From: Halobacillus mangrovi
GTDB lineage: Bacteria > Bacillota > Bacilli > Bacillales > Halobacillaceae
Length of the DNA: 64,000 bases
Direction: 5' to 3'
Assembly (NCBI RefSeq): GCF_002097535.1
Contig: NZ_CP020772.1
Location: 3,202,501 to 3,266,500 of the forward strand
Shown: positions 30,483 to 38,148 of the stretch, piece after piece
Layout of the letters: every line of letters starts with the position of its first letter
Numbering within the stretch: the first letter of the stretch is position 1
Program-made: the position numbers and the translations under genes
Notes under the pieces: model-generated
The model's input: only the letters and a program-made list of their open reading frames with translations
Databases searched by the model: none
Told to the model about the DNA's origin: nothing

Positions 30483-30510
30483 ACACCGATGATTCTATCG
30501 GTGTTTTTTT
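30483..30510 (+). terminator. Terminator of the amidohydrolase gene
   Basis: The stem ACACCGAT-GATTCT-ATCGGTGT is followed by TTTTTT. Confidence 0.9.
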
Positions 30511-30561
30511 ATGGAAAAAAACGAAGATTTTACCTGAAGCACATTCAGCCCACTTAAAAGT

Positions 30562-30610
30562 TTGAAATCTAAATATTACGTGTATATTATAAATGTACAA
30601 GAGTTGTACA
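30562..30610 (+). promoter_or_regulatory. Promoter and palindromic operator of the DUF4397-sortase pair
   Basis: -35 TTGAAA (30562-30567), 17-bp spacer, -10 TATTAT (30585-30590). The perfect palindrome TGTACAA-GAG-TTGTACA at 30594-30610 starts at the predicted transcription start, a typical repressor position. A second near-palindrome, ATATTTTTCGCGAAAATAT, is at 30622-30640. Confidence 0.6.
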
Positions 30611-30734
30611 ACCTTTTTATAATATTTTTCGCGAAAATATTTGAAAATTCAGTTTCTCCCTCTGTTTTTGGGTAAAGATTGTCGAAACGTACACCTTCGG
30701 CAATGATCACATAAAAATTTTAAGGAGTGGAAAC

Positions 30735-31529
30735 ATGAAAAAATTATTATCTTCGTTAGCTGCTATCGTTTTGATCCTAGGAGTGTTCGCCCCAGTCGCT
30801 TTTGCTGATAACCACAAAGATATGGCGAAAGTTCGTGTACTTCATGCGTCCCCTGATGCTCCGGCCGTTGATGTGTATGTGAATGGAGAAGCTGTCGTGG
30901 AAGGTGCTGAATTTAAAGCAGCTACCGATTACATGGAATTACCTGCTGGAGAACATACAGTAGAAATCTATGCTGCGGGTACAGAAGGTGAAAAAGATCC
31001 TGTACTATCTGCAAACGTTAACGTTGAAGCTGGAATGGCCTACACTGCCGCAGCGATTGATAACTTAGAAAACCTTCAATTAAAAGCAATCCAGGATTCC
31101 ATGGAAGCAAGTGAAGGAATGGCTAAAGTTCGTGTCGGCCACTTCATCCCAGGAGCACCTGCTGTTGATGTGGGACCAATTGGTGGAGACGCGTTATTCT
31201 CAGGTGCTGAATTCCCAATGGTAACGGACTATAAAGAACTAGAACCAGAAACCTATGACCTAGAAGTTCGTACGACAGATGGGACTCAATTGATCGACCT
31301 TTCAGGTACGACGCTTGAAGAAGGAAAAGTTTATAGTGCGTTTGCTGTAGGAACTGCAGACAGCCCTGAAGTACTTCTTCTAGAAGACTCAGCAGCAATG
31401 CCTTCTTCCATGCCTGAAACGGGGTTTGGCGGAACGAATAATTCTAACGCAATGCTTTATGCAGCTGTTCTTGGTGTAGTGGCCATGGGTGCTGGCTTTA
31501 TGGTTTTCCGTAAACGTTCTGAAGCATAA
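30735..31529 (+). CDS. Cell-wall anchored DUF4397 surface protein
   Basis: A 264-residue secreted protein. Signal peptide at residues 1-25 (cut after FADN region). Two DUF4397 immunoglobulin-like domains, starting KVRVLHASPDAPAVDVYVNG and KVRVGHFIPGAPAVDVGPIG. The C-terminal sorting signal has MPETG, a hydrophobic stretch (LYAAVLGVVAMGAGFMVF) and RKRSEA. MPETG is an LPxTG-type variant, presumably processed by the sortase encoded 3 bases downstream. TAAGGAGTGG precedes the ATG. Surface function unknown. Confidence 0.88.
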   Translation: MKKLLSSLAAIVLILGVFAPVAFADNHKDMAKVRVLHASPDAPAVDVYVNGEAVVEGAEFKAATDYMELPAGEHTVEIYAAGTEGEKDPVLSANVNVEAGMAYTAAAIDNLENLQLKAIQDSMEASEGMAKVRVGHFIPGAPAVDVGPIGGDALFSGAEFPMVTDYKELEPETYDLEVRTTDGTQLIDLSGTTLEEGKVYSAFAVGTADSPEVLLLEDSAAMPSSMPETGFGGTNNSNAMLYAAVLGVVAMGAGFMVFRKRSEA

Positions 31530-31532
31530 ACA

Positions 31533-32234
31533 ATGAAACGATTTGTATTCCCAGTCCTCCTTGGCTTCCTCGTATTTATCGTGAGCTTTCAACTGCTTGA
31601 TGATGAACCCCTCGAGGAAGCCAGGGTTCTTTCATCTTCACAAGAATCACAAACAACTCCTACGGAAACCCAAGAGAACCCTGAACCCGAGCCTGTATAT
31701 TCAGACACTAAAGATTCAATAGAAACCACCCCCCTTAAAAAAAATTACACTTCAGGCACTTTTGTAGAAAACGATGAAGCAAAAGGAATCACTCCTGTAA
31801 GAATGGAGATTCCGTCTATTGAAGTAGATGCGCCCATCCAGCCTCAAGGATATACAAAAGATGGCGGGATGGCCGTTCCTGACAGTGTAACGGACGTCGG
31901 TTGGTTTGAGCCAGGGACAAAACCCGGCAAAACAGGAAATTCTGTTATCGCTGGACATGTAGACGGACAGTATGGCCCTGCTGTCTTTTATGATTTGAAA
32001 AAGTTAAAAGCTGGAGATGAAATTTTAGTTCATGGTAAAGACGGGAAGATGCTTACATTCACCGTTCAGGAAGTGGTTGCCTATCCAGTAGATGAGGCTC
32101 CGCTTCGAAAGCTTTTCGGTCCAACAAACGAAAGATCTTTGAATCTAATTACATGTACGGGCCCTTATGATAATGAGGCCCAAGGATATACCGAACGCCT
32201 TGCAGTTTATACGGTATTAAAAGAGCAGAAATAG
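31533..32234 (+). CDS. Class F sortase
   Basis: A 233-residue membrane-anchored transpeptidase. N-terminal signal anchor (residues 3-22), a Pro/Glu/Thr-rich linker, then the sortase domain from RMEIPSIEVDAPI. Catalytic residues are His in VIAGHVDGQYGPAVF, Cys in LNLITCTGPYD and Arg in GYTERLAVYTVL, typical of class E/F sortases. The start lies 3 bases after the DUF4397 stop, so it is a dedicated partner that would recognise MPETG. No other sortase substrate is in the window. Confidence 0.9.
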   Translation: MKRFVFPVLLGFLVFIVSFQLLDDEPLEEARVLSSSQESQTTPTETQENPEPEPVYSDTKDSIETTPLKKNYTSGTFVENDEAKGITPVRMEIPSIEVDAPIQPQGYTKDGGMAVPDSVTDVGWFEPGTKPGKTGNSVIAGHVDGQYGPAVFYDLKKLKAGDEILVHGKDGKMLTFTVQEVVAYPVDEAPLRKLFGPTNERSLNLITCTGPYDNEAQGYTERLAVYTVLKEQK

Positions 32235-32268
32235 AAAAAAATTCTAGTAGAAATGAGTAAATTTTTTA

Positions 32269-32297
32269 TTCACATTTTTTCTGTATTCGATTATTAT
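32269..32297 (+). promoter_or_regulatory. Promoter of the structured RNA / GNAT unit
   Basis: -35 TTCACA (32269-32274), 17-bp spacer, -10 TATTAT (32292-32297); predicted start near 32304. It lies after the sortase gene, so the RNA is not just read-through. Confidence 0.6.
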
Positions 32298-32303
32298 AAA
32301 GAT

Positions 32304-32501
32304 AGATGCTGCTGTATAAGATTAAGGTATAGGGAAGGCAAATGGTGCGCCACCAGTTAAATGAACTGGTTCTAGTGGGTTCGATTCCCACCCCGAATTT
32401 TTGTGAGCAATTGATAAAAATTCGAGGGTGGTACGAACCAACTAGTCGGCATCATTTGCCTTCTTCTGTGTTCAAAACACCCTCCCCAAATCAAGGAGGG
32501 A
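32304..32501 (+). ncRNA. Candidate structured leader RNA with tRNA-like arms
   Basis: About 200 nt between a promoter and a terminator hairpin. A closing stem pairs 32335-32348 with 32449-32462 (14 bp, one G-U). Inside, 32353-32391 has the spacing of a tRNA anticodon arm, variable loop and T arm: CCAGT-7 nt-ACTGG, 5 nt, GTGGG-TTCGATT-CCCAC. A competing long hairpin pairs 32388-32402 with 32416-32431. It contains GAGGGTGGTAC (32424-32434), like the first half of the T-box consensus. I know no named family that matches. It may be a cis-acting leader or an independent RNA. Confidence 0.55.
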
Positions 32502-32507
32502 TTTTTT
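32480..32507 (+). terminator. Terminator overlapping the GNAT ribosome-binding site
   Basis: CCCTCC (32480-32485) pairs with GGAGGG (32495-32500), followed by ATTTTTT and directly by the ATG at 32508. The 3' arm GGAGGG is the only Shine-Dalgarno sequence of the gene, so forming the hairpin would both terminate transcription and hide the ribosome site. Confidence 0.75.
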
Positions 32508-33059
32508 ATGCTAAAAAAGCGTGATTTACATGACGCCCCGGTTCTCTACGAGTTAATGAGCCATCCAGAAGTTTTTCCGTTCGTCCGTCATAAGGCTGCG
32601 TCCTCTGACGAGTTTTACTTCATTACTAAGCAGACCATAGAAGCAGAAGATCGGGGTGAATTAATTTCACGTACCATCCTTGATGAGTGGGGACAGCCGA
32701 TCGGAACGATCAACTTGTTTGATGTGCAGGAAGGTAAAGGGTTTTTAGCCACGTGGATTGGCCAGCCTTACTTTGGAAAAGGCTACAACAAACCTGCTAA
32801 AGAAGCGTTTTTTGAAGAGTTATTTTTCCATTTGGATATTGAAGCAATCTTCATGAAAATCCGACGAACCAACCAGCGCTCGATGAAAGCTGCACTTAAA
32901 ATCCCCTATGTTTCAGCTGCTAACGAGGCTTACCCTGAAATCCTCTCATGGGTGAATCGAAATGAAGATGTATATGATTTATTTGTCATTACGAAAGAAC
33001 AATATATGTTCCACTATTACGGGGAACAAGAACAAAATGAGGAAGCAATGGAAGCATAA
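32508..33059 (+). CDS. GNAT family N-acetyltransferase
   Basis: A 183-residue RimJ/RimL-type acetyltransferase. It starts MLKKRDLHDAPVLYELMSHP; the acetyl-CoA loop region is WIGQPYFGKGYNKPAKEAFF (Q/RxxGxG-like) and the C-terminal part is IFMKIRRTNQRSMKAALKI. Substrate unknown. The ribosome site GGAGGG is sequestered in the terminator of the structured leader, so the gene is probably under RNA-level control. Its own terminator starts within the stop codon. Confidence 0.85.
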   Translation: MLKKRDLHDAPVLYELMSHPEVFPFVRHKAASSDEFYFITKQTIEAEDRGELISRTILDEWGQPIGTINLFDVQEGKGFLATWIGQPYFGKGYNKPAKEAFFEELFFHLDIEAIFMKIRRTNQRSMKAALKIPYVSAANEAYPEILSWVNRNEDVYDLFVITKEQYMFHYYGEQEQNEEAMEA

Positions 33060-33080
33060 GCGATACGCTTATGCTTTTTT
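33054..33080 (+). terminator. Terminator of the GNAT gene
   Basis: The perfect stem GCATAAGCG-ATA-CGCTTATGC is followed by TTTTTT and overlaps the stop codon. Confidence 0.93.
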
Positions 33081-33095
33081 CATTGTTATTAATAT

Positions 33096-33256
33096 TTATC
33101 CACAGGGTTGTGCGCAATGTGTATAACCCTTACAAATCCTTAGAAATAGGAGGACTATCGTTTCTCAAATTGTTTATAACTTATTAAACACAAAGTGTGG
33201 ATAGTGTTCATAACCCACTTCATCCCTTTATGGCGAGCAAGTGTGAGTGTGGATAA
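33096..33256. promoter_or_regulatory. DnaA-box cluster
   Basis: Three perfect DnaA boxes: TTATCCACA (33096-33104, plus), TGTGTATAA (33118-33126, minus) and TGTGGATAA (33248-33256, minus). Three one-mismatch boxes: TGTTTATAA (33171-33179), TGTGGATAG (33196-33204) and TGTTCATAA (33205-33213). All lie in one AT-rich intergenic region of 161 bp. No dnaA or dnaN is adjacent, so this is not evidently the origin; it resembles the DnaA-titrating clusters of B. subtilis. Confidence 0.72.
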
Positions 33257-33257
33257 A

Positions 33258-33929
33258 TCAAACGATCGGAGGAAGCGGAGCATAAGTCTTATCTGTCTTC
33301 TCCTCTTTCTTCACTTTTTCTAAAGAGACTTCAACTTCCGGAGTACCATGCACACCTGCTGCCACCTCATATTTGTTAAACACTAACACCAATTTTTCTT
33401 CATTGACGTAGAACGCAGTATCTTCCCTTACTTCCTTGAAATTCTGTAAGTTAAAAGTATCCTGATCTTGCGCCATTTGAGCTTTTACCTCTTTATTCAA
33501 ACGATCCATGTACACATAATCTTTTAACGCGTGGATGTCTCCGCCTGGCTCATCAGAAAAGTTTATAGATGTTACTCTCGATTGGTACTGATCTCCTTTG
33601 GAAATATTCGTGGTCATCACCACCGAATAAAATTCTTTATTCTTAAAAACAGACGATTCCTCATAATAAAGGATCGGAAATCCCATTACTTCACTTGCCT
33701 CTCTCTGCACACTTCTGAGTGTATTTTTCAGCTTCAAAACAATCTTCATATTCACTTTCTCTTGAAGCTCTTTATTTTCAAGATGGTCAAACAATGGGTA
33801 ATCTGCGTGGATTTCCCAGTCTTGTGTAATTTGATCTTTATGTCTGATTTGGTAAAGACTTTCCGCATGCACCAAGCCTCCATGGTTGAATAAAAGGAAG
33901 CTTATCATAGCGATCAACAATAATCTCAA
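33258..33929 (-). CDS. Secreted DUF3298-type protein
   Basis: A 223-residue protein with a signal peptide (residues 1-22, ending VHAES). The C-terminal half matches the DUF3298 domain pattern: FNLQNFKEVREDTAFYVNEEKLVLVFNKYEVAAGVHGTPEVEVSL split over residues 155-205. Such domains occur in PdaC-like and RsiV-like extracytoplasmic proteins. No catalytic residues are visible. The reading frame ends at the last DnaA box. Confidence 0.7.
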   Translation of the reverse strand: MRLLLIAMISFLLFNHGGLVHAESLYQIRHKDQITQDWEIHADYPLFDHLENKELQEKVNMKIVLKLKNTLRSVQREASEVMGFPILYYEESSVFKNKEFYSVVMTTNISKGDQYQSRVTSINFSDEPGGDIHALKDYVYMDRLNKEVKAQMAQDQDTFNLQNFKEVREDTAFYVNEEKLVLVFNKYEVAAGVHGTPEVEVSLEKVKKEEKTDKTYAPLPPIV

Positions 33930-34079
33930 TGCTAATCCCTCCTGTTTCCTTAGTTTGACCCAATTAATTAAAACTAAAGGAAGGAAGTAAAAATATTTGT
34001 AAATAATTTTTTAGAAAAGGGATTGTATTTAAGGAAGATTTTGTTACAATAAATGAAATTTTACCAAAGGGGGGAGCTT

Positions 34080-34886
34080 ATGATCCGCAGACTAAATGAG
34101 AAAGATGATGCAGCATGTCAAAACCTTTTATCCAAGAAACCTGCTGAAAACCTATTTATCATTGGGGACATTGAGAATTTTGGTTATGAGCAGGATTTCC
34201 AAAAACTCTGGGGAGACTTCAACGAGCAAAATGAACTCATCGCCATCTTATTAAAATACCGCAGCAACTACATCTGCTATGCGGAACAGGAATTTGATGC
34301 TGAAGGATTCGCAGAAATCATCAACAATGATCCTGAATTCAAAGAGCTTTCAGGGCTAAAGGAAATGACCGAAAAAGTCCTCCCTTACATCAAGCGCACT
34401 TCACTTAAAACGCGTACCCTTTACTATGCGAAATGTGAAAAAAACAAGGAAACCACACCTGACCTTTCCGACGTTCGCCTGGCAGAGATCGCCGATGTGC
34501 CAAAGATTGTTGCCTTGCAGGACAGTATTTCAGAATTTGAACCGGATAATACAAGAGCTGAGAGTCTTAAGAAAGGAATGGAGAATGGTTCTTCCCGAAC
34601 ATTTTACCTCGAAAAGGACGGTAAAATCGTCTCTTCAGCTTCTACTACAGCTGAGAATTCCAAATCCGCTATGGTGGTCGGGGTTTGTACGGATGTGAAT
34701 TATACACAGCGCGGCTACGCCAGCCTATGTATGACAAAGCTCTGTGAGGAGCTCTTATCTGAAGAAAAGATGCTGTGTCTGTTTTATGATAATCCAGCAG
34801 CAGGAAGCATTTATAAACGCATTGGCTTTGAAGACATTGGTAAATGGATGATGCACATCTTCGAGTCTATCCATCAGAAAGCATAG
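34080..34886 (+). CDS. GNAT family N-acetyltransferase, two-domain
   Basis: A 268-residue protein with an N-terminal degenerate domain and a C-terminal GNAT domain (from about residue 138, VRLAEIADVPKIVALQD). The acetyl-CoA site is VVGVCTDVNYTQRGYASLCM, and LFYDNPAAGSIYKRIGFEDIG is the typical end. The architecture resembles FR47/ZmaR-like acetyltransferases. Substrate unknown. The ATG at 34080 follows AAAGGGGGGAG; the longer frame from 34053 lies before that site. Confidence 0.85.
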   Translation: MIRRLNEKDDAACQNLLSKKPAENLFIIGDIENFGYEQDFQKLWGDFNEQNELIAILLKYRSNYICYAEQEFDAEGFAEIINNDPEFKELSGLKEMTEKVLPYIKRTSLKTRTLYYAKCEKNKETTPDLSDVRLAEIADVPKIVALQDSISEFEPDNTRAESLKKGMENGSSRTFYLEKDGKIVSSASTTAENSKSAMVVGVCTDVNYTQRGYASLCMTKLCEELLSEEKMLCLFYDNPAAGSIYKRIGFEDIGKWMMHIFESIHQKA

Positions 34887-34918
34887 AAAAAGGTGCCTTT
34901 TTTAGAAGGCACCTTTTC
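34887..34918. terminator. Bidirectional terminator GNAT / ssuA
   Basis: The stem AAAAAGGTGCC / GGCACCTTTTT lies between convergent genes. Confidence 0.85.
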
Positions 34919-34921
34919 TTA

Positions 34922-35923
34922 TTATTCAATAAAGCTCTTATCGACTAGACCTGTAAGATCTGGTTTTTCTTTTAGGAAGCCAAGGTCATAGGAGGAGTTT
35001 GCAAAGTCCTGCAAGTGCTTCTCTTCCACGTCATAAGTGAAATCGATACGCTCCCAAGCATTGTCGATGACTTCTTTAGATAGCTCTTGATCTGTGATGT
35101 CTTTAATTTTCTTAATCGCAATCTGTTTTGCTTCTTCAGGGTTTTCCTGAATGAATTCTGTTGCTTGTTTGTGAGCATCGACGATGTTCTGAACCATGTC
35201 TGGATTGTTTTTCACAAGGTCCTGAGAAGTTACAAATACAGCTGCTGGCAATGTTTCACCGTAGGCGACGTTTGGTGTATCCACTAGCACTTCCCCATTT
35301 CCTTCTGCTTCAATGGAAGAAGCCCAAGGTTCAGGAACTGTTGCAACATCCACTTTTCCTGTTTCAAAAAGGCTTGCGTATGTCGCCGGTTTCCCTGTCA
35401 CGTGCTTCATTTTTCCATCGATACGGTCGGAAGTAATGCCGTACTCTTCCTTCATCATCGTTTCAAACTGGACATCATGTGTGCATCCGACTCGAGGAGA
35501 AATAAAAGTTTTTCCAGCCATATCTTCTGGTGATTCGATATTTGCACCGTTTCTAGCCATAATGACTGTTCCACCTGTTGAACCCGCTGCAACGACATTA
35601 ATTTTTGCACCGCTCGTGAAATGGTTCATTGCTGGGCCAGGTCCGACAAGTCCTCCCTGGATATCTCCCGTTTCAAGAGCCGTCATAAACGCAGAACCAT
35701 CCGGGAAGTACTGATAGTTCACTTTCGTTCCATCTGGCAGCGTTTCTGAATACATTTCTTTCTCTTCAGCCACCATTCCTGCTACGTGGTTAATGTTTGG
35801 AAAATAACCGATTGTAATTTCATCTGTTCCTTCCCCATTGGAATCTGCTCCAGCACTTTCACCGCATGCAGATAGGAACAGACTCATTGCTAAAATTACC
35901 ATTCCATAAAAGATTTTTTTCAT
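34922..35923 (-). CDS. ssuA: Sulfonate-type ABC substrate-binding lipoprotein
   Basis: A 333-residue lipoprotein. Lipobox LSAC with Cys at residue 20, then a Ser/Gly linker and an NMT1/SsuA-type fold: ITIGYFPNINHVAG, ALETGDIQGGLVGPGPA, TVPEPWAS. The family imports sulfonates, taurine, nitrate or thiamine precursors. The CymR-like operator and the sulfur genes next door favour an organic sulfur compound. Third gene of ssuB-ssuC-ssuA. The ATG at 35923 sits behind a GAGGT site. Confidence 0.83.
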   Translation of the reverse strand: MKKIFYGMVILAMSLFLSACGESAGADSNGEGTDEITIGYFPNINHVAGMVAEEKEMYSETLPDGTKVNYQYFPDGSAFMTALETGDIQGGLVGPGPAMNHFTSGAKINVVAAGSTGGTVIMARNGANIESPEDMAGKTFISPRVGCTHDVQFETMMKEEYGITSDRIDGKMKHVTGKPATYASLFETGKVDVATVPEPWASSIEAEGNGEVLVDTPNVAYGETLPAAVFVTSQDLVKNNPDMVQNIVDAHKQATEFIQENPEEAKQIAIKKIKDITDQELSKEVIDNAWERIDFTYDVEEKHLQDFANSSYDLGFLKEKPDLTGLVDKSFIE

Positions 35924-35941
35924 TTAACCTCATCTCCCATC

Positions 35942-36700
35942 TTATGTTTTTAATAAGCCCCAACGCTTCATCACATTCTTTTCTAACTTCGAGAACACCA
36001 CTTGATCGACGATCGCACCAATGACACCGATAATAATAATAATTCCAATGACTTGATCCATCCGCGCGTAATCCTGAGCATAACGGAGCGAGTAACCTAG
36101 TCCGGGACCGTTACTTAATAGTTCACCAGCCATGAGTGCGCGCCAGCTGAATGCCCATGCTAGCCGGATGCCAGTGATAAAATAAGGAACACTAGATGGT
36201 ACCTCTACCCTGAAAAACAAAGGGACTCCGTTCGTCCCCATGGTCCTTGCCGCTCTCACTAACTGTGGAGGTACACTATGGATCGCTGATCTCACATTAA
36301 GGGCCATGACGAACGTACCACCAAGCACCACAACGAATACGACCGCGAATTCAGAAAATCCAAATAGCATGATCGCAAGCGGGACCCAGACGATACTTGG
36401 AATGCTTTGAAGAGCAATTAAGTACATACCAGCTGTTTCATCAGCTTGCTTTGATTTTCCAAGAATTACACCAATCGTCGTACCAAAAAGAATTGCTAAT
36501 GATAGCCCACTGAATAAATGCTTGAAACTTGCGCCAAGCGCATTAATTAAATCTCCGCTAGAAAAGCCTTCATAAAGGGCACCAGCTACTTTTATAGGTG
36601 ATGGAAAAACGATATCTTCAAAAATGTTGGCTGTAAAAACCAACTGCCAAATTCCGAGAATAACAACTAAAAATAAGATTCTTTTAATGACTACCTTCAT
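35942..36700 (-). CDS. ssuC: Sulfonate-type ABC permease
   Basis: A 252-residue inner-membrane permease with about six hydrophobic segments and the EAA-like loop ARTMGTNGVPLFFRVEVPSSVPYFITGIRLA that contacts the ATPase (residues about 160-190). It belongs to the SsuC/TauC/NrtB family. The ATG at 36700 follows GAAGGAAGAG and overlaps the end of ssuB by 17 bases. Confidence 0.88.
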   Translation of the reverse strand: MKVVIKRILFLVVILGIWQLVFTANIFEDIVFPSPIKVAGALYEGFSSGDLINALGASFKHLFSGLSLAILFGTTIGVILGKSKQADETAGMYLIALQSIPSIVWVPLAIMLFGFSEFAVVFVVVLGGTFVMALNVRSAIHSVPPQLVRAARTMGTNGVPLFFRVEVPSSVPYFITGIRLAWAFSWRALMAGELLSNGPGLGYSLRYAQDYARMDQVIGIIIIIGVIGAIVDQVVFSKLEKNVMKRWGLLKT

Positions 36701-37472
36701 GACTCAGCTCTTCCTTCAACACTTTATTGATTTCACCTTCGAGTAGGTTCATAACTTTCTTCTCCAGCTCAATCACCCGTTCATCATCCCGTTTTCTCGG
36801 TCTTGGAACGTCAATTTTGAAATCAGCGATAATTTTTCCTGGCCGTGTTCCCATGACAATAACCCGATCCGATAATTTAATTGCTTCTTGAATACTATGC
36901 GTAACAAACAGAATCGTTTTTTTCGTTTCCTGCCAGATCTTCATTAATTCTTCGTGAAGGATATGCCTCGTCTGCTCATCTAAAGCACCGAACGGTTCAT
37001 CCATCAAGAGCACTTTCGGATCCATCGCGAGTGCTCTTGCGATCGCCACCCGCTGCTGCATCCCGCCTGACAATTCATGAGTATAATTTTCTTTAAACCG
37101 GCTAAGATGAACCATTTGTAAAAATTGATCGGCCCGCTTCGACGCTTCCTGTTTGGATAACTGCTGTTTTAAAGGAAACATGACGTTTTCTTTTACATTC
37201 AGCCAAGGAAACAATGAAGCTTCCTGAAACACCATGCCTCGATCAGGTCCAGCCTTCTTGATTTCTTCCCCTTCTAACTTGATGGAGCCCTCTGTTACCG
37301 TTTCAAGTCCTGCGACCATAGAGAGCAGTGTGGATTTCCCACAACCTGATGGTCCAAGAAGCGAAACGAATTGGTTCTCTTCGACTGAAAGATCAATATC
37401 TGAAAAGACTTCAAAACTGCCTTCTTCTTTGTCATTAAACGTCTTACCGACTTTATCCATCTGTAAAAACAA
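36684..37472 (-). CDS. ssuB: Sulfonate-type ABC ATP-binding protein
   Basis: A 262-residue ATPase with Walker A LLGPSGCGKSTLL, Q-loop MVFQEASLFPWL, signature ELSGGMQQRVAIARAL, Walker B LLMDEPFGALDEQTR and H-loop LFVTHSIQEAI. It energises uptake by SsuC/SsuA. The start is uncertain: the TTG at 37472 is 9 bases from AAGG; ATGs at 37478, 37481 and 37493 are alternatives. The predicted promoter starts transcription near 37513, ruling out the longer frame to 37562. Confidence 0.87.
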   Translation of the reverse strand: MFLQMDKVGKTFNDKEEGSFEVFSDIDLSVEENQFVSLLGPSGCGKSTLLSMVAGLETVTEGSIKLEGEEIKKAGPDRGMVFQEASLFPWLNVKENVMFPLKQQLSKQEASKRADQFLQMVHLSRFKENYTHELSGGMQQRVAIARALAMDPKVLLMDEPFGALDEQTRHILHEELMKIWQETKKTILFVTHSIQEAIKLSDRVIVMGTRPGKIIADFKIDVPRPRKRDDERVIELEKKVMNLLEGEINKVLKEELSHEGSH

Positions 37473-37492
37473 GGTCATCATCCTTATTACCA

Positions 37493-37519
37493 TAATTCCT
37501 ATAAAAATAGTATGTTTTG
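37493..37519 (-). promoter_or_regulatory. CymR-like site at the ssuBCA promoter
   Basis: On the complement a half site ATAGGAATTA follows the -10 box, in the same register as the perfect palindrome before yrrT (42148-42174). The other arm is degenerate. It spans the predicted transcription start, which suits repression by the cysteine regulator CymR. Confidence 0.45.
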
Positions 37520-37549
37520 AGTATAGTACTAAATTATACAGACATTCAA
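37520..37549 (-). promoter_or_regulatory. Promoter of ssuBCA
   Basis: -35 TTGAAT (37544-37549), 18-bp spacer, -10 TATACT (37520-37525) on the complement. Confidence 0.6.
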
Positions 37550-37638
37550 AATAGTGTGTCAACTTAAAAATAGATATTCTTGCAGAAGTCTAAAAGCCTT
37601 GTGTTCTCTAGATAAATTTCCGCACACGCCCAGACTGG

Positions 37639-37653
37639 ATGGAAGCGCTTAAT
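37639..37653. promoter_or_regulatory. Possible cre site before the Lin0512 gene
   Basis: ATGGAAGCGCTTAAT matches WTGNAANCGNWNNCW except at the conserved C, and sits inside the inverted repeat TGGAT...ATCCA. Confidence 0.3.
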
Positions 37654-37733
37654 CCATTTGGAGCATTTTTAAATTATAGTTTTAAAATGTGGGAAGACGT
37701 GATAAACACATTGTAAGAAAGGATGGGATAGAA

Positions 37734-38093
37734 ATGGATCGACTAATCTTTATTCAAACAGGAATGGGCACTGACGTACACGGACAAAACATTACGAAAG
37801 CTTCAGTACGTGCCGTAAAAAATGCGATTCACAACAACTCAATGCCTGGCATTAAGGCTGCCCTTCCTGAGAACTCTCTTGATAATATGAAAGTTAACGT
37901 CAAATTGGCAGTACCTTATGATCACGATCAGATTAAATATGCTGAAGTGGAAGAAGCCATTCCTTATGGTGAAGTTAATGTCGAAGTTCATGATGGCGGC
38001 ATGAGAACCACTAGTGGCATCGTCTTAGAAGATAAGGATGATAAGAACGATCAGATGTATATTGTTATTGCTTCCGTCGAAGTAGGCTATTAA
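37734..38093 (+). CDS. Lin0512 family protein
   Basis: A 119-residue protein beginning MDRLIFIQTGMGTDVHGQNI, with TKASVRAVKNAI, the recognisable opening of the Lin0512 family. Function unknown. The ATG at 37734 follows AAAGGATGGG; an in-frame start at 37689 has no site. A cre-like sequence lies upstream at 37639. Confidence 0.83.
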   Translation: MDRLIFIQTGMGTDVHGQNITKASVRAVKNAIHNNSMPGIKAALPENSLDNMKVNVKLAVPYDHDQIKYAEVEEAIPYGEVNVEVHDGGMRTTSGIVLEDKDDKNDQMYIVIASVEVGY

Positions 38094-38100
38094 AGAGTAA

Positions 38101-38135
38101 AAAGAGGGCGTCCTGGCGGCTGCCCTCTTTCTTTT
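38101..38135 (+). terminator. Terminator of the Lin0512 gene
   Basis: The stem AAAGAGGGC / GCCCTCTTT is followed by CTTTT; it also faces yteA from the other side. Confidence 0.8.
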
Positions 38136-38148
38136 GAAATGAAGTGTG

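Noticed and set aside
32353..32391. A true tRNA gene or tRNA pseudogene
   Set aside because: Anticodon-like and T-like arms are present, but no D arm or matching 7-bp acceptor can be found, position 33 is not U, and the segment is enclosed by other stems.
32424..32434. A canonical T-box riboswitch before the GNAT gene
   Set aside because: AGGGTGGTAC matches only the first part of the T-box; the CCGCG part and a stem I with specifier are missing.
33096..33256. The chromosomal replication origin
   Set aside because: DnaA boxes are clustered, but dnaA, dnaN, rpmH or gyrase genes are not adjacent and no AT-rich unwinding element is evident.
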